64,000 nt of DNA. Origin: Cephalotrichum gorgonifer. Its lineage: Eukaryota > Ascomycota > Sordariomycetes > Microascales > Microascaceae. Position 1 is the first letter of the stretch, and each line of letters opens with the position of its first letter. The notes under the pieces are model-generated. The model was not told the origin of the DNA, did not search any database, and was given only the letters and a program-made list of their open reading frames with translations. Where the stretch lies: contig ONZQ02000004.1 of assembly GCA_900312665.1 (NCBI GenBank), forward strand, positions 530,617 to 594,616. The letters are read 5' to 3'. Below, one piece after another: positions 35,197 through 46,920 of this stretch. A program made the position numbers and the translations under genes.

Positions 35197-35869
35197 AAGG
35201 CGCACTCACTCTTGCTGGTCGGGGTTGCACGGGTCCGGGGAAAAGGGCGAAGCGGAGCGAGGGACTCTCGCCTCTTTTACCAAACCTGTTCCTCCTTCTT
35301 CCCAACAAGACTGAGGAACCGTTTATGATTACGAAAAAAAATGCGGATTATATGAGATGCAATGAAGCCCGTGCCATTTTACCTTGCTAACCCCTATTTA
35401 CATACACCTCCATGCGTACATATGTACCTTTACATCCTATACACCCTTCATCCAAGCTTCTCCCCCAAAAAGAACCTCAAAAACAAAGCCTCCCGTGCGA
35501 CCGAAAAGAGAGAAAAAAAAAACACCACAGCACCCTCCCCCCTCCTCCCAAACCTCTTCATTAGTCGTCAATTGGCCTGCTTTCTCTCCCATCCTGACCC
35601 TCCTCATGGGGAATAACAACCCCCCCCCCCCTTTCTCCCCCTTTCCATTATCCCCATGCTAAATGCGGAATGCGGGTTGCCACGTAGATACCTCTCATCC
35701 CTCAGCGGGGAGTATCTGTTCTCTATGCCATGCTTAATATCAGGCTAGCAATGCAATGCCCATGATGTAATCCATCGTACAATGTACCCCGTGCAAGCCC
35801 TTGGCTCGGTCTAGTGCAGTCCTTGAAACACCCAAACCATCTCTTCCTTCTATTCTTCTCCCTCTCCTC
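35197..35869. other. Convergent 3' region of RAI1 and the GCK kinase
   Basis: 0.67 kb between two stops. Contains A8-9 and C10 homopolymers and a CT-rich plus strand. No gene seen. Confidence 0.5.
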
Positions 35870-38203
35870 TCAGACAGCCGGCCACCGGAGTCGTAGTCCG
35901 TCGACCCACCGGCTGTACAGCACATCCGACAGCTGACGGCAGTGCTCCATCCCCGGTAGCGCCTCTTTCCCGGGATACCCCTTCTCCCCTTCCGTCTCCC
36001 CATCCCGCTCGGCCTCCAGCGTCGAAAGATCCTGTCTCCGACGATGACTCTTCAGGTGTGGATTATTTGACGCCATGACGAGCTTCGTAGGGCTCGGCGG
36101 GGCTCCCTTCGTGGGACTCGTTGGGGCTGCCTTCATGGGGCTTATCGGAGCTGGCTTCGTAGGGCTAATCGGAGCGGAGATAGGCGCCGGGGGCAGTGCG
36201 CTCTTGACGAGCATCGTACCCTGGGGGGTGCCTGCTGACGCGCCCTTCCCAGCCACTTGCCCCAGGAACGCGGCGCTCAGCTTCCCGTCCTGCGCCACGG
36301 ACGAGACGAGGTTTTGTAGGAAGTGGTACGCGCCCTCGGGGTCCACGGCATCGAGGAGCGCGAACGCGTCTGAGAGCTTCCCTAACGCCTCTCGCTTCGC
36401 CGTGCCCGACGTCTGGGCATGGAGCTCCGCTAGCGAGGGGTCTAGGGCCCTAGCGTATAGCCGCCGTCCGAGGAGCGCTTCCTTGCTCGTGGCCTCGGTG
36501 GGGGTCATCGCCCTTGGGATCGGCGGGCGGTTTTCGTCCCCAAAGAGCGAGTCCGGCGGCGAGCCAGATTGGCCGATCTGGCCCGATGTTGACCCGTCGG
36601 AGGGCACCCGCCTGAAGAGCCTCATGGTGGAACCTGAGTTGCCGAATGACATGTCCGGCTGAAGCGGTCGCTTCGCAACGGTTATGCGCGTAGATCCGTT
36701 GCTCGCGATCTTTGGTTGTGCTGAGGAGGGCAGGCGTCGTACGGACCCGGCCGACGACTGGGTGCTATGCGGCTGGTAAGCTGAGGGTTGGCGCCGGAGG
36801 GACCCGGCGCTCTGCGGTGAGTGGCCCACGGCCATGAGCGACGGTTGTCGGCGGACGGTGGACCGCCGCACGGTGCCCGAGACAGGCGTGGAGGGCCGCA
36901 GCGGGCCGTCCTCGACGTCGAGCTTGCGCATGGCCTCCTCTGCGGCGAATATCGACGACGGCTTGCGCGACCTGACGACGGTCGGGCGCTTGGGGGCGAC
37001 GGACTTGACTGTGTCGAAGGTCCACTCGTCTGCATCGTCCTTGGGTGATATCGACTGTAGGGTCTCCTGGTAGAACACGGGGTGCGACCGGCGCTCCTTC
37101 CCGGCGTCCCATTGTTGTCTGCGCGCGATCAGCTCCTGGAGGGCCTCGATTTTGCCGGCCGACCTAATGAAACGATGGCGGAGGAGCTCCTTGGCCGTTG
37201 GCCGGCGGTCTGGGTCCTTGACGAGACACTGAGCGATGAAGTCCTTGAAGTCCTTGCTGAAGTTGCTACCCTCTAACCTGGGCGGGTTGTTCTTGGGGAT
37301 ATGGAATAGGACTTTCATAGGGTGAATATGCGCTAGGGGTGGCTCGCCATTGGCCATCTCCATGGCCGTTATGGCGAGTGACCAGATGTCGGCCTTGAAG
37401 CTGTAACCGTCCTGCTGGATAACCTCGGGCGCCATCCAAAAGGGTGTACCGACGAAGGTGTTGCGCTGGGACTTGATGTTCGTGAGCTGGGCGGCAACAC
37501 CGAAGTCGGCGAGCTTGACCTTGCCGGAATCGGAGAGCAGGACATTGGCAGCCTTGATATCCCGGTGGATCTTGCCTTCGGAGTGGAGATATTCAAGGCC
37601 GCGAAGGAGTTCTCGGCACACGATGGCGATGTGGCTCTCGGGGAAGTTTGCGGGTTTTAACTGAGATTCTTCGTTAGTGGCAAGGCACTAAGGGAGGATG
37701 CAAACTATCCGTATATATGGGATGTCTCGGACGGCTGTAGTGGAAGGAGGCGTACTAGATCTAGACAGGACCCGCCGCCAAGGTACTCCATGATGATCCA
37801 TAGTTTGTGACCGCGGAGGAAACATCCTTTGTATTGAGTGACGAAGCTGCTCGCGCATGTGCTTAGAACGGAGATCTCTCCTTGTATTTCTTGTATATCG
37901 TCATCGCTCGATTCGAGGTCGATCTTGAGAAGGGATGTCAGATATGGAGCCATTGAGCGAGGAGGGAGTGATGTCTGTGATGAGGAGAGCAACCTACATG
38001 TTTTATAGCGACGGTTTCGCCAGTAGCTTTCTCAATGCCCTTGTAAACGACACCGAAGCTGCCCCCTAACAAAGAGTCGAGTTAACATCAAGAGGTGTAC
38101 GAAGGGAGCAGGCAAGTAGCCGGTTGTGGCGGCGACGACACTCACGGCCAAGCTCTTCGAGCACCTGGTACCGACAGGCAATATCTTCGTCGGCCGGGTT
38201 CAT
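35870..38203 (-). CDS. Ste20-family GCK-III kinase (Sps1/Sid1/Mst3-like)
   Basis: Germinal-centre-type Ser/Thr kinase; fungal members act in the septation network or in polarity. Exons on minus: 38146-38203, 37998-38065, 37756-37923 and 35870-37660; 694 residues. The catalytic domain lies at about 12-265: glycine loop LGRGSFGVVYKG, Lys41 in AIKH, HRD ending at Asp132, DFG from Asp150, and TFVGTPFWMAPEVIQQDGYS, the GCK signature activation loop. The post-kinase segment HRFIRSAGKIEALQELIARR is typical of the Mst3/Sid1 branch. The remaining 400 residues are disordered, rich in Ser/Arg, and include a four-copy SPxK array at about residues 591-625. Which of the two Neurospora paralogues (SID-1 or MST-1) it matches cannot be settled by eye; the long tail leans to MST-1. 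Confidence 0.9.
36078..36182 (-). repeat. Four-copy SPxK octapeptide array in the GCK kinase tail
   Basis: On minus the protein reads ISPTKPAP, ISPMKAAP, TSPTKGAP, PSPTK. This is an 8-residue unit with an invariant S-P-x-K core, which is the full CDK phosphorylation consensus. The DNA copies have diverged at synonymous positions. Confidence 0.8.
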
Positions 38204-40296
38204 ATTTGCGCAAGTGCCCGCTAGTCAAACGTGTCGGTGGTGCGCTGTATTCTATATGATGTCCAGAAGTCCCGAGATGGGAGGGGGACGCTGGATGTAA
38301 ACAAGATCGCAAAGCAGCCGCTTGTGCCGGGATTCAGTGATGTACGAGTATGCCGGTAGACTCTGTCGATGACGGCTGGGCCCTGGGCGAGGGGGGAGTA
38401 TTCAGCCAGGAGGGAGCAAGTCAGGCGTTTAGACTCGGTCGCGGTTGATGCGAGATGTGAGGTTTGGGGGGGGATTCGGGTCGCAGAGGTGGCCGTGGAT
38501 GTCGGGGTAGGTCAGATAAGAAAGGCGAGACACTGGTATTTGGGGCATCGCTAGTTTGGACCTTGACGGAAGGGGTGTGAGATGACGGCGTCTCGGGGGA
38601 GAGGGGCGTGTGGAAGTGGTCGCATTAACTCATTACGATGTGTCTAATCAAACTAGGGTGGGTGGTCGGCCCCGCGGTTGTCCTGGAGAGGAAGCCAAAG
38701 AGCCTAAGTAGGAATGGTTCGGGTTTCCCTTCAGGGGTCCTTCCGGGGTGCTTCCCACGGAGGATTTGGTGGCGCTCTGATGTACTTGTTGTAACTGAAT
38801 GTAATGGTACGGTAGCGGCCCGCGAAATTTTGGTGGTGGAGGTGGTACCGAGGGGTACGGTAAGCTCGGGGCAGCTGAAGGCCCTTTGTTTACTCGTACC
38901 CGCTTTCGGATAGCTACTTGTTGCTGCGGCGGCTTTGGCTGGGTGATGACCAGCGCTAGCCCACGAAAAGCCATCAAATGACGCCAACACTCTCCGTTCT
39001 GCCAAGGCGATGTTCTTGCAGGGGGAGAATTCTCGGGGGCGCCGAGGGTCGCACGGGAGCTTCAATCAATTACACTTACGAGTACTCGTGCGATGCAAGC
39101 AATAGGCTCGCGATCCCTTCGACGGCGTCATTTGGCTATGAGCAAGATCGTCGTACTTGTTCTCATATGGTGCGGGAATATAGGCTAACAAACGGGCTTG
39201 ATGCCGCCATTGAACGGAATAAGAAGGATGGGCTGAAACCAATGATGCAGAACTTGGCAGAAGTACGAGCCGTCGATAGTAGACTAGCAAACTTGGCATC
39301 ATGGGTTCTCTCCTCCTCGCTAATGCTCCTTTAGCTCCCGAACCTCTGGGCCGCCTGAATGCTGTCGTTGCATCGCTCCGTCTCACTGCTCGCCCAGCGG
39401 CTGGTATTGACGAACAAGTCGTCTAGATATCCCAATACCGACATCAGACTAGCCTACGGGTGCAAGTAGACACTACGACTCTTCCATCTTTGATTTCTCA
39501 TAACCCAAGAAGCCAAGGCGACAAACACACAGACACAGGCCCAGGTAAACCCGGAAGGGGGGCAGGCAGTCAGCCAGCCATAGATATCAACACATATTAC
39601 CGAGTACTATTATCCACCAACTCAATTTTATTTTGCTGATAGTTATCGTTGATGCTGCCGGTCTTAACCACGGCAGGTGAGCTAAGGGTTGATGCTTGGT
39701 GTGACACCGGACACTCTGACATTCCGTTGGTGTCCCGGTTGCCCTGTCAACAAGCCCCCACTGTTTGTTGGCGTGCCTGGCCAAATGCCACCACCTGAAC
39801 CTGGCCCAATCCAGCCTAAGTCGGAGCTGACACGCCTGGCTGAAGGAACCCTCACCGTTCAACCCTGTCGATGATAATATCTCCTCTACTAAAGAGGGCG
39901 CTATCGAACGTTATTGTCAAATCTCCGGACCAAGCTCAATCGACGTCTTCGCGGCGAAGGGTCCCTGTTGTTCAGTCCTGCGATATCCGCGCTCTCAGAC
40001 TCTCTCATTCTGTTCCTGGATCCACACACACCGACTTCTCGATCTCTCGACTAGTTGACGGCGACGAAACGCTCGCGTTCCTACCGATTGCGACAAACCA
40101 AGACGATTCTGCCCGAGTCCCAGATCTTCCAACGTCGGGAAAGACGAAACAGATGCGCCTGCTGCTCTCTTGGAGAGTAAGCGGGTTACAAATCGAGCCC
40201 TGGTGCCGATACTGATATTTGGTCTCGTCGCCGACGAGGCCCTTGGCCCGAGTTCGCCCATCATTTCTCGCGCCTTCATAGGCGCCGATACCTGCC
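38204..40296. other. Divergent spacer between the GCK kinase and CYK3
   Basis: 2.1 kb. No gene recognised; the longest frames (about 145 codons at 38625-39065 minus) have no family features. GTAC-type motifs at 38341-38350, 38893 and 39077-39090. It should hold both promoters. Confidence 0.5.
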
Positions 40297-43200
40297 ATGT
40301 CGCTCGCACCGCCGCCTTTGCCAACGCGGTTTCCGTGCTGGTGTAGGGCTGTATACTCATGGGGGGGAGAGGTATGAAAGCTACTTGGGTATTGAGACAT
40401 CCATCGTGGCAACGACACTAACCTGGCGCAACAGTCAAAACGTGATCTGGGGTTTATGGAGGGGGAGCTAATAGAGTGCTTAAACGCTGGAGATGGCTCC
40501 TGGTGGACTGGGAGGCTCTTCCGGGACAGGAGAACGGTCGGTGTGTTTCCCTCCAACTTCGTCCAGGTGTTGCCCGACGACTTTCGTCCTACGAGCCGTT
40601 CCGTGAGCCCGCTGCCCAACAACACCACCAAGGACACGCCCCCGAAGCCGAAGACGTTTCGGAAACCGTTCCAGGCCTACACGAAGGCGCCGCATTACAC
40701 TACCGCAAAGCAGCCTGAGACCTTCCTCCCTAGCCCTGCTCGCTCAAGAGAGGGCTCAGCCAACTCGGTGTCTCAGGCCCCGCGACAGAGGATACAGAGG
40801 GCCGCCTCACCCGCGCCCCCGACCCAGGAATATGATACACACAGAGCTCCTTCGCCTGCTCCTCCGCAGAGGACCTACGACGCGTACAGAGCTCCCTCGC
40901 CTGCTCCTCCACAGAAGACCTATGACGCCTACAGAGCCCCTTCGCCTGCCCCGCCTACCCACTCATACTCCGGACGAGGGGCGTCGCCTATACCACCGCT
41001 GCAGGCGTATCCGGCAAGAGCTGTATCTCCAGCACCACCATCTCATAGCTACTCGTCAAGAGCCGTCTCTCCGGCGCCGCCAGCTCACAACTACCCGTCC
41101 AGGGCCGTGTCACCGGCACCGCCGCCCCACAACTACTCATCCAGAGCCGTATCGCCGGCTCCCTCATTCAATCCCTACCAGCACCAGTCACAAGGCTCTC
41201 AGAGTTTCGTAAGGGGAGACTCTCCGCCACCCCCGGCGCCGCCTCCTCATCGACATGTTGCCCGCCACGGGTCTACTGCGTCTTTCAATCCGCCACACCC
41301 GAACACTCCTCGGCAAGGGTCAAATGCGTCCTTCGACCGTCGGTACCAGCCTAGTCCTGCCCTAGGGAGGCACGACTCCAACGCTTCCTATGAGCCGTAC
41401 AATCCCCACGTATCTCGGCATGGGTCTGCTGCATCCTATGATCTACAACAAGCCCCTCCCCACCTTGCCCGACACGGGTCAACAACGTCATACGACTCTG
41501 GTCAACCCCCGCCCCGTGGCTTTCATGCTTCTCACAGGGGTGAGCTTCAACTCCACACTCCTCGGGCAGCATCACCACTACCAGCCTCGCCTTCCGGCAG
41601 CCATATGACACCCTCGCCGCTCCGCGAAGCTATGGACGGGGTGATGGAGCAACTGGATGCCCTAGGCATGTCAACAGGGACGGAAGCATCCGACCCACCC
41701 CTTGATCCTTGGTCCCCCGAGTGCTTCGATATGGTGTCACGGAAATCTCAGAAGAGGAGTCAAGCACCTCGGCCGCATACCATGGTCGGCTACCCGCACG
41801 CGGATGAGGGATATGAGACCTGGAGCGGCGGCTCATCCCAAGACCCCTCTTATCAGAATGGCCACGGAGAAAGGGACCACCCACTGCCCGAGTTGACCAA
41901 CTATGTGGATAGGATGGAGAAGCAACTGCGGATGCTACACGGTCAGAGCTCCAGCTCCACCGCGCAAGAAGACGAGCCCCCCCGCCCCCCCCCGAACGAG
42001 TGTGGCCCTTGACCGGCCTAAATCATCCATGGGAACCCCTGCAACGGACATGAATGGGCCTGGCCCGGTGATACCCGACAGGAAGCTGAGGCATAGGAAA
42101 TCAGCTTACGAGGTTGGTCGCGAAATGCTTGGGCGAACTTTCACGACCAAGACGAATTCGACAAACGCGTCATCCGGAAACCGTAGCACGGCCACGACGA
42201 CCACCCAAAGCAGCGACCGGAGCTTAATGAGCGGGTCATCGGCAGGCGCTATCAGCGCTACGAGTGCAGGCAGCTACGCGAGGAGGAGGGACCGAGCCCA
42301 GAGTGCTCTTGGGATGCGGGACATGGAGTCGGGACGACCAGACAGCCCGTTCACCGGTGTCACGTACCATAGTAGCCACGCATCCGGGGCTCAGAGACCA
42401 CAATCACAAGCTACATTCCACGATGATGCCATGGGTTTGGGCGGCTTGGTCCAGCCTAAGCCGCCGAAGCGCAACATTTTCAAGAAGATGCTCGATTCCG
42501 CAAAGACGGGCGTGGCAAGTGGGAGGAGCCACATCGTCACCGCTGGAGACCCACCCAACCTGTCTTCGCCCCTCAAGTCCACATCTGCTTTGGGATCTAA
42601 TGCCGCCGCCATGAAGAGCTCGCCACACCTAGGGAACGGCGGCAAGAGGGACTTGGCGCGCGAGATGGGGCTCGGGAACTCGGTCGACTGGGTTCAAGTC
42701 CGGCGGGACGTGAACCGCTCCAACTCGTTAAGCTTGCACGAGCTGGGAGAACGGCGTGAGAGGGCGCAGGTGATGGACTATCCGGCAATTAACGCGACCG
42801 ACGAGCTATTCGACAGCGTCAACGGCGACGAGGGGCTCGACGGGCTTCCGGTGGACGATCCTATCAACTACCAGGCCATCAACCTCAGCCAGGTCGATAA
42901 GAACACGCGCTTCATCGGCAATTTGCCTCCCATGACTTCGTCTACAACGCTCGCGACAACATATGTTTGTAGGCCATACCGAAGCGACGTGCAGAAACTC
43001 CGCGCCATCTTTACGTACGTGTCCGAGAAGATCCTATGGGAAGAGGAGTTCGAAGACGAAGTCGACACACGACGCGTCATCCAGTCGAACCGAGGGTCTC
43101 CGAAGGACGTGGCCGTCCTCGTCTTGGAGATGTGTGCCGCCGTAGGCATCCAATGTGAGGTGGTACGTGGCTATCTCAAGACGCCGGGCGAAATCCCCGA

Positions 43201-44359
43201 GGTGTCCATCATGCCGCGGTCTAACCACTGGTGGAACGCGGTGGCCGTAGACGGCCAGTGGCGGATCATGGACTGCTCCCTCTCGGGCCCGTCAGACCCG
43301 AGGCGCGCACTGTACTCGGCGGCTAGCAACTCCACGGCGGACCCCTGGTGGTTCCTCGCAAGGCCGATGGAGATCTGCTGGACGCACATCCCCGAGCACC
43401 ACGCGCAGCAGCACCTCTGCCCGCCTGCGGCACACGAGATCCTCCTCAACCTCCCCTGCGCGTGCCCGCCCTTCTTCAGGAACGGCATCGAGATGGTGGG
43501 CTACAACTCGTCGCTGACGAGGATCGAGGACCTCGAGATGGTCCACGTCACATTCCGTGTCCCCGCCGATGTGGAGGTGGCCGCGGAGGTCGAGGTGCGC
43601 GCCTTCGCGCGCGACAACGACGGCGACGTGTTTGAGAGCGGCGACACGGTGCGGAAGAGGGCGCTCGCGCAGGCGGAGTGGTTCGGCGGCGAGAAGCGGT
43701 ACACCGTGAAGGCGGTACTGCCCGGCGACGAGGGTCAGGGCGTGCTCCGGGTGTACGCAGGTCGGCGCGGGCTGATGCACAGCATCAAGGACGTGCCGCA
43801 CCCCCTCGCCTTTGCGCTGCCGGTGATCCACACGGGCGAGAACCCCGAGTATGACTTTGTGTTGAGGCACCCGACGCCGCACGCGCAGAGGCACGACCTC
43901 TATGTCGCGCAGCCGCAGTGCCGGCGCCTCGCGCTCAATAACACCTTTGTCTTCGCGGTGCGGCAGCATCCCAGCACGTCGGAGTCGGCACTGACGCCGG
44001 CGTCGAACCCGAACCAGAGGGCCACGAGCCCCGCGCCGTTCGCGCGGCCGGGGTCTGCCATGAGCATGACGGCCTCGAACACGAGCTCGATGCCCTCGTC
44101 GAGCGCGGGAGGATCCAAGAAGCCCGCGAAGCTCGCGATTCAGACGCCCGGCGGGAAGATCCTCCGCCTCATGAGGAAGGACGAGAGGAAGGGGGTGGGC
44201 GTGGGCGGGGCGAGGCTCGCCGGCGGCGATGAGGACGGCGGAGACGGAGGAACGTGGGAGACGATCATCAAGTGCGGCGAGAGAGGGAACTGGAGGGGGC
44301 TGGTTCTCGCGGACAGGACGGCCAGGTGGTGCGTGTTTGCGGAGTGGGTCTGCGAGTAG
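40297..44359 (+). CDS. CYK3: Cytokinesis protein CYK3 (SH3 + transglutaminase-like)
   Basis: Links the actomyosin ring to septum synthesis in yeasts. Exon 1 is 40297-40371; exon 2 starts at 40435. The N-terminal SH3 domain spans residues 14-71 (CRAVYSWGGE, GDGSWWTGRL, GVFPSNFVQVL). A long disordered region follows with two tandem repeat arrays. The conserved RKLRHRKSAYEVGREMLGRT then leads to the transglutaminase-like core (YVCRPYRSDVQKLRAIFTYV, SNHWWNAVAVDGQWRIMDCS) and a C-terminal beta-rich domain. The reading frame shifts by one base near 41971-42000, at a C7-G-C9 tract. Either one C is extra (about 1332 residues) or an intron at 42000-42081 restores frame (1305 residues). Both fit the flanking frames. 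The family call does not depend on this. Confidence 0.88.
40791..41170 (+). repeat. RAxSPAPP tandem repeats in CYK3
   Basis: About nine copies of a 14-17-residue unit with core R-A-x-S-P-A-P-P followed by a spacer containing Tyr (for example YDAYRAPSPAPPQ, YSSRAVSPAPP). Copies are similar at DNA level, indicating recent tandem expansion. Confidence 0.85.
41245..41500 (+). repeat. RHGSxASY tandem repeats in CYK3
   Basis: Five degenerate copies: RHGSTASFN, RQGSNASFD, RHDSNASYE, RHGSAASYD, RHGSTTSYD, spaced 14-20 residues apart. The core has Arg three before the first Ser, a common basophilic-kinase pattern. Confidence 0.8.
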
Positions 44360-45008
44360 AGGAGGAGTCAAAGCCCCTCCCCCCCTTTTGGCCTCTCTCT
44401 TTTTTCTTTGCGAGAGACAACAGATTCAGGGGTTGGTTGGGAAAGGGAGGAGGGAACGGAGTCTTGTCTTCTTTTTTTCAATTTTCGATTCGGGGTTTGA
44501 GCGAATGCTTTTTTGTCCGCATTTTATTCGGCATTTACGGAGTCTTTTCTACTTTCTCGTTTTTTTTTCTCTTTTCAATGGGAAAGTTGTTTAAAAACGG
44601 GTTGGGAATTTTTTTTCAAAGGGGGAAGGGAGGTTCGTCGGGACATTCTTTTTCTCGACCAAAACGTCCGCTTCACCTGGGATGGAGCTTGTACCATACG
44701 CTCATCTGATTTTATGGCCTTCTAATACTTCTTCTCTTCTACTCTTGTGTCTTAAGCCGTGTGTGCCATGTTTGGAGCCTTATACCCAAGATAGACTCGC
44801 CGTATTTCTTCGGCTGTTCTTGTAGATACGAAATGTAGATGGACCCAAGATCGACGAAACAGGGATGGGATGCGGAGACGGAGAAGAAAGGGGACGGGTG
44901 TAGGTGGGTATATGTCAACTCTATATTTTTTGTTCACTACTCCGCAACGCCCTCGCAAGACGCAAGACGGGCCTATCCCAACCAACAAGGTCATGGGTGG
45001 TGCAACGC
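44360..45008. other. Convergent 3' region of CYK3 and YTM1
   Basis: 0.65 kb with many T-runs (TTTTTTC, TTTTTTTTTC) after the CYK3 stop, probably its 3' end region. No gene seen. Confidence 0.5.
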
Positions 45009-46469
45009 CTACGCCCTCTCCCCAACGCCATTGATCTGCACCCTCCTGTCCTCGCCGCCCGAAACAATTCCCCACCCGGCATCCCACTTGACCCTCAGCA
45101 CCTTGCCGCCGCCGCCATCCGCCTTCACCTTCTCCCCCTTCATAGTCTCCCTGGGGATGGAGTACACCGCCTCGTCGCATACCCTCCCGCCGCCCTCTTC
45201 CTTCGTGCCGGCCCTCACGGACCGCAGGTCCCAGATCTTACACGTCGAGTCCCACGAGCCGCTGACGAGGCTGTACTCGTTCTCAGGCGACGCGCACACG
45301 GACTCGACCCAGCCCAAGTGCGCGCGGAGGGTCATGACCGACGTGGTGGCGGCCGACTCCCTCGGGTCGACGAGCGTGATGTGCCTCGCCGTGGTCCCCG
45401 CCGCGAGGAGGGGCGAGGAGCCCGCCAGCGGGGCGAGGCAGCGCAGCGGGTGCATGGTGGTCAGGCTCGACACAATCTTGCCGGTCGTGAGGTCCACCGT
45501 CCTCACGGACCCGTCCATGGCCGAGGCGTACGCGACGCTCGGGTCCGAGGGGTGGAACACCGCCGCGGTGACGGGCTTATCCGACACCGGCACCATGGAC
45601 AGAGGGCCCCTGGCGGACAGGGTGACGGAGCTCTTGGCGCGCTTCGCGGGCCGCGGGTCCTCGACCTGCGGCGCCAGCTTCCGGGACGGCGTCCAGAGGC
45701 CGACACGCCCGTCCGACGAGGCGGTGAGGAACTGGTTGCTGGGCTGGTGGACGGTGATGTCGCGGATCTGGTCCGAGTGGCCCGTGAGCTCCAGGACCGG
45801 CTTGAGGGCGCCCTTGCCGCCCGCCTCGCTGTACTCCCACACGAGCACCGTCCCGTCGAGCCCCGAGGAGGCGATCTTCGAGGGGGTCAGGAACTTGGCC
45901 GTGTTGACGCGCCGCCTGTGGCCGCCGTCCGCCGCGCTCGGCGAGACGGCGAGCATGCCGCCCGCGCGGTCCCACACCCTCAGGAGCTTGTCGTAGCTGG
46001 CGCTGAGCAGCCGAGCGTCGGGGCCCTGGCCGGATACGTCCACGTCGGACACCCAGTCCTCGTGCAGGAAGGAGTTCTCGTAGAAGGGCGGTAGTAGGCT
46101 GGGAACGTAGTCGAGCGTGACGGTCTCCTCGGTTGAGATTCCGTAGCTTTCCAGGTGCGAGGCCAGGGACCCGCGGAGGAAAGTCCCGTTTATGAGGAAG
46201 TCGAAGGGGATGGGGACGCTGGTGTCGAGCATGGAGGTGTGATTGAGAATCTGGGAGAGGCCATGGCGTTTTATGTCTTGGGGTCACTGGTCAGTAGGGG
46301 GTTCTAACTGACTTCGATAACAGTAAAGAGGGTAAGAGAGGAAGAGAAGGAAGGGAGAGGGCGGAGTAGAGGGCGCACCTGAGGGGACGACCAGCTGGCG
46401 CTTCTCTTCGGGGAGCTGGATGTCTGGGTTTTGGGTCGCGAAGACGACCTTTATTTGGATGGCGGCCAT
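45009..46469 (-). CDS. YTM1: Ribosome biogenesis protein YTM1 (WDR12)
   Basis: WD40 subunit of the Nop7-Erb1-Ytm1 complex; required for 27S pre-rRNA processing and removed from pre-60S by the Rea1 AAA ATPase. Exons on minus 46379-46469 and 45009-46276, phase 1; 452 residues. The N-terminal ubiquitin-like NLE domain (residues 1-90) begins MAAIQIKVVFATQNPDIQLP and ends near TVTLDYVPSLLPP. Its SYGISTEETVTLDY loop carries the acidic residue position that contacts the Rea1 MIDAS. Seven-bladed propeller repeats follow (LLSASYDKLLRVWD, IASSGLDGTVLVWE, FLTASSDGRVGLWT, LVSGSWDSTCKIWD, IVSGGEDRRVQING). A 30-residue insertion containing PRPAKRAKSS lies between blades. The small first exon is supported by phase and by the family start. 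Confidence 0.95.
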
Positions 46470-46920
46470 TGCGGGCCCGATTTGTCGCTGAACGGAGATA
46501 TGTGGTGTGTGGCCCGTGAACAAGCTTCGGTTTGGGAGAAATAAATCTGGGCGAGGTTCTGCTTGCAAAGATTGAACGGTGGGCTTGAGTGGTCGGGTAC
46601 CTGATTTTGAAGTTTAGAGGTGGAAGGAAAGAAAAAAAGAAAAAAATTAAAGCGTGAGGCTGCCCCGCCATAGCCTTGCAGCACCAAAACGCCCCACCAT
46701 TGGACGAGGAGAGGCACTAGTAAGGCAGGTCTAGCATGTAGCATATACGAAGGCGCTAGTGTGGAGAGATGGTGATGTCGTGCCGCGCGCTGCACTGGGT
46801 ATTCGACTATACACTCGCTTTAGTACAAGTACACCGCCAACAATCAGCTTCCTCTATTCCCTCCTATTCTCCCTTCCATTCATTGCCCATTCCCTACTGC
46901 GCATTGCCTCGGCCCCAGTC
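46470..46920. other. Spacer between YTM1 and SEC8
   Basis: 0.45 kb, YTM1 promoter and SEC8 3' end. A TAGTACAAGTACACCG motif lies at about 46820-46835. No gene. Confidence 0.5.

Noticed and set aside
36075..36662. Gly/Phe/Val-rich plus-strand frame that looks like a membrane repeat protein
   Set aside because: It is the reverse complement of the SPxK array in the GCK kinase tail.
30591..44359. Possible functional gene cluster (KNR4, RAI1, GCK kinase, CYK3)
   Set aside because: Orientation is mixed, spacers are independent promoters, and the functions have no shared pathway beyond general growth; no biosynthetic or mobile genes are present.
43292..44371. 359-codon open frame on minus, Arg/His/Pro-rich
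   Set aside because: It is antisense to the CYK3 C-terminal domain; the GC-rich third positions of the real gene remove stops from the opposite strand.
44839..46094. Two long plus-strand frames (about 385 and 396 codons)
   Set aside because: Both are antisense shadows of YTM1, whose WD40 repeats are unmistakable on minus.
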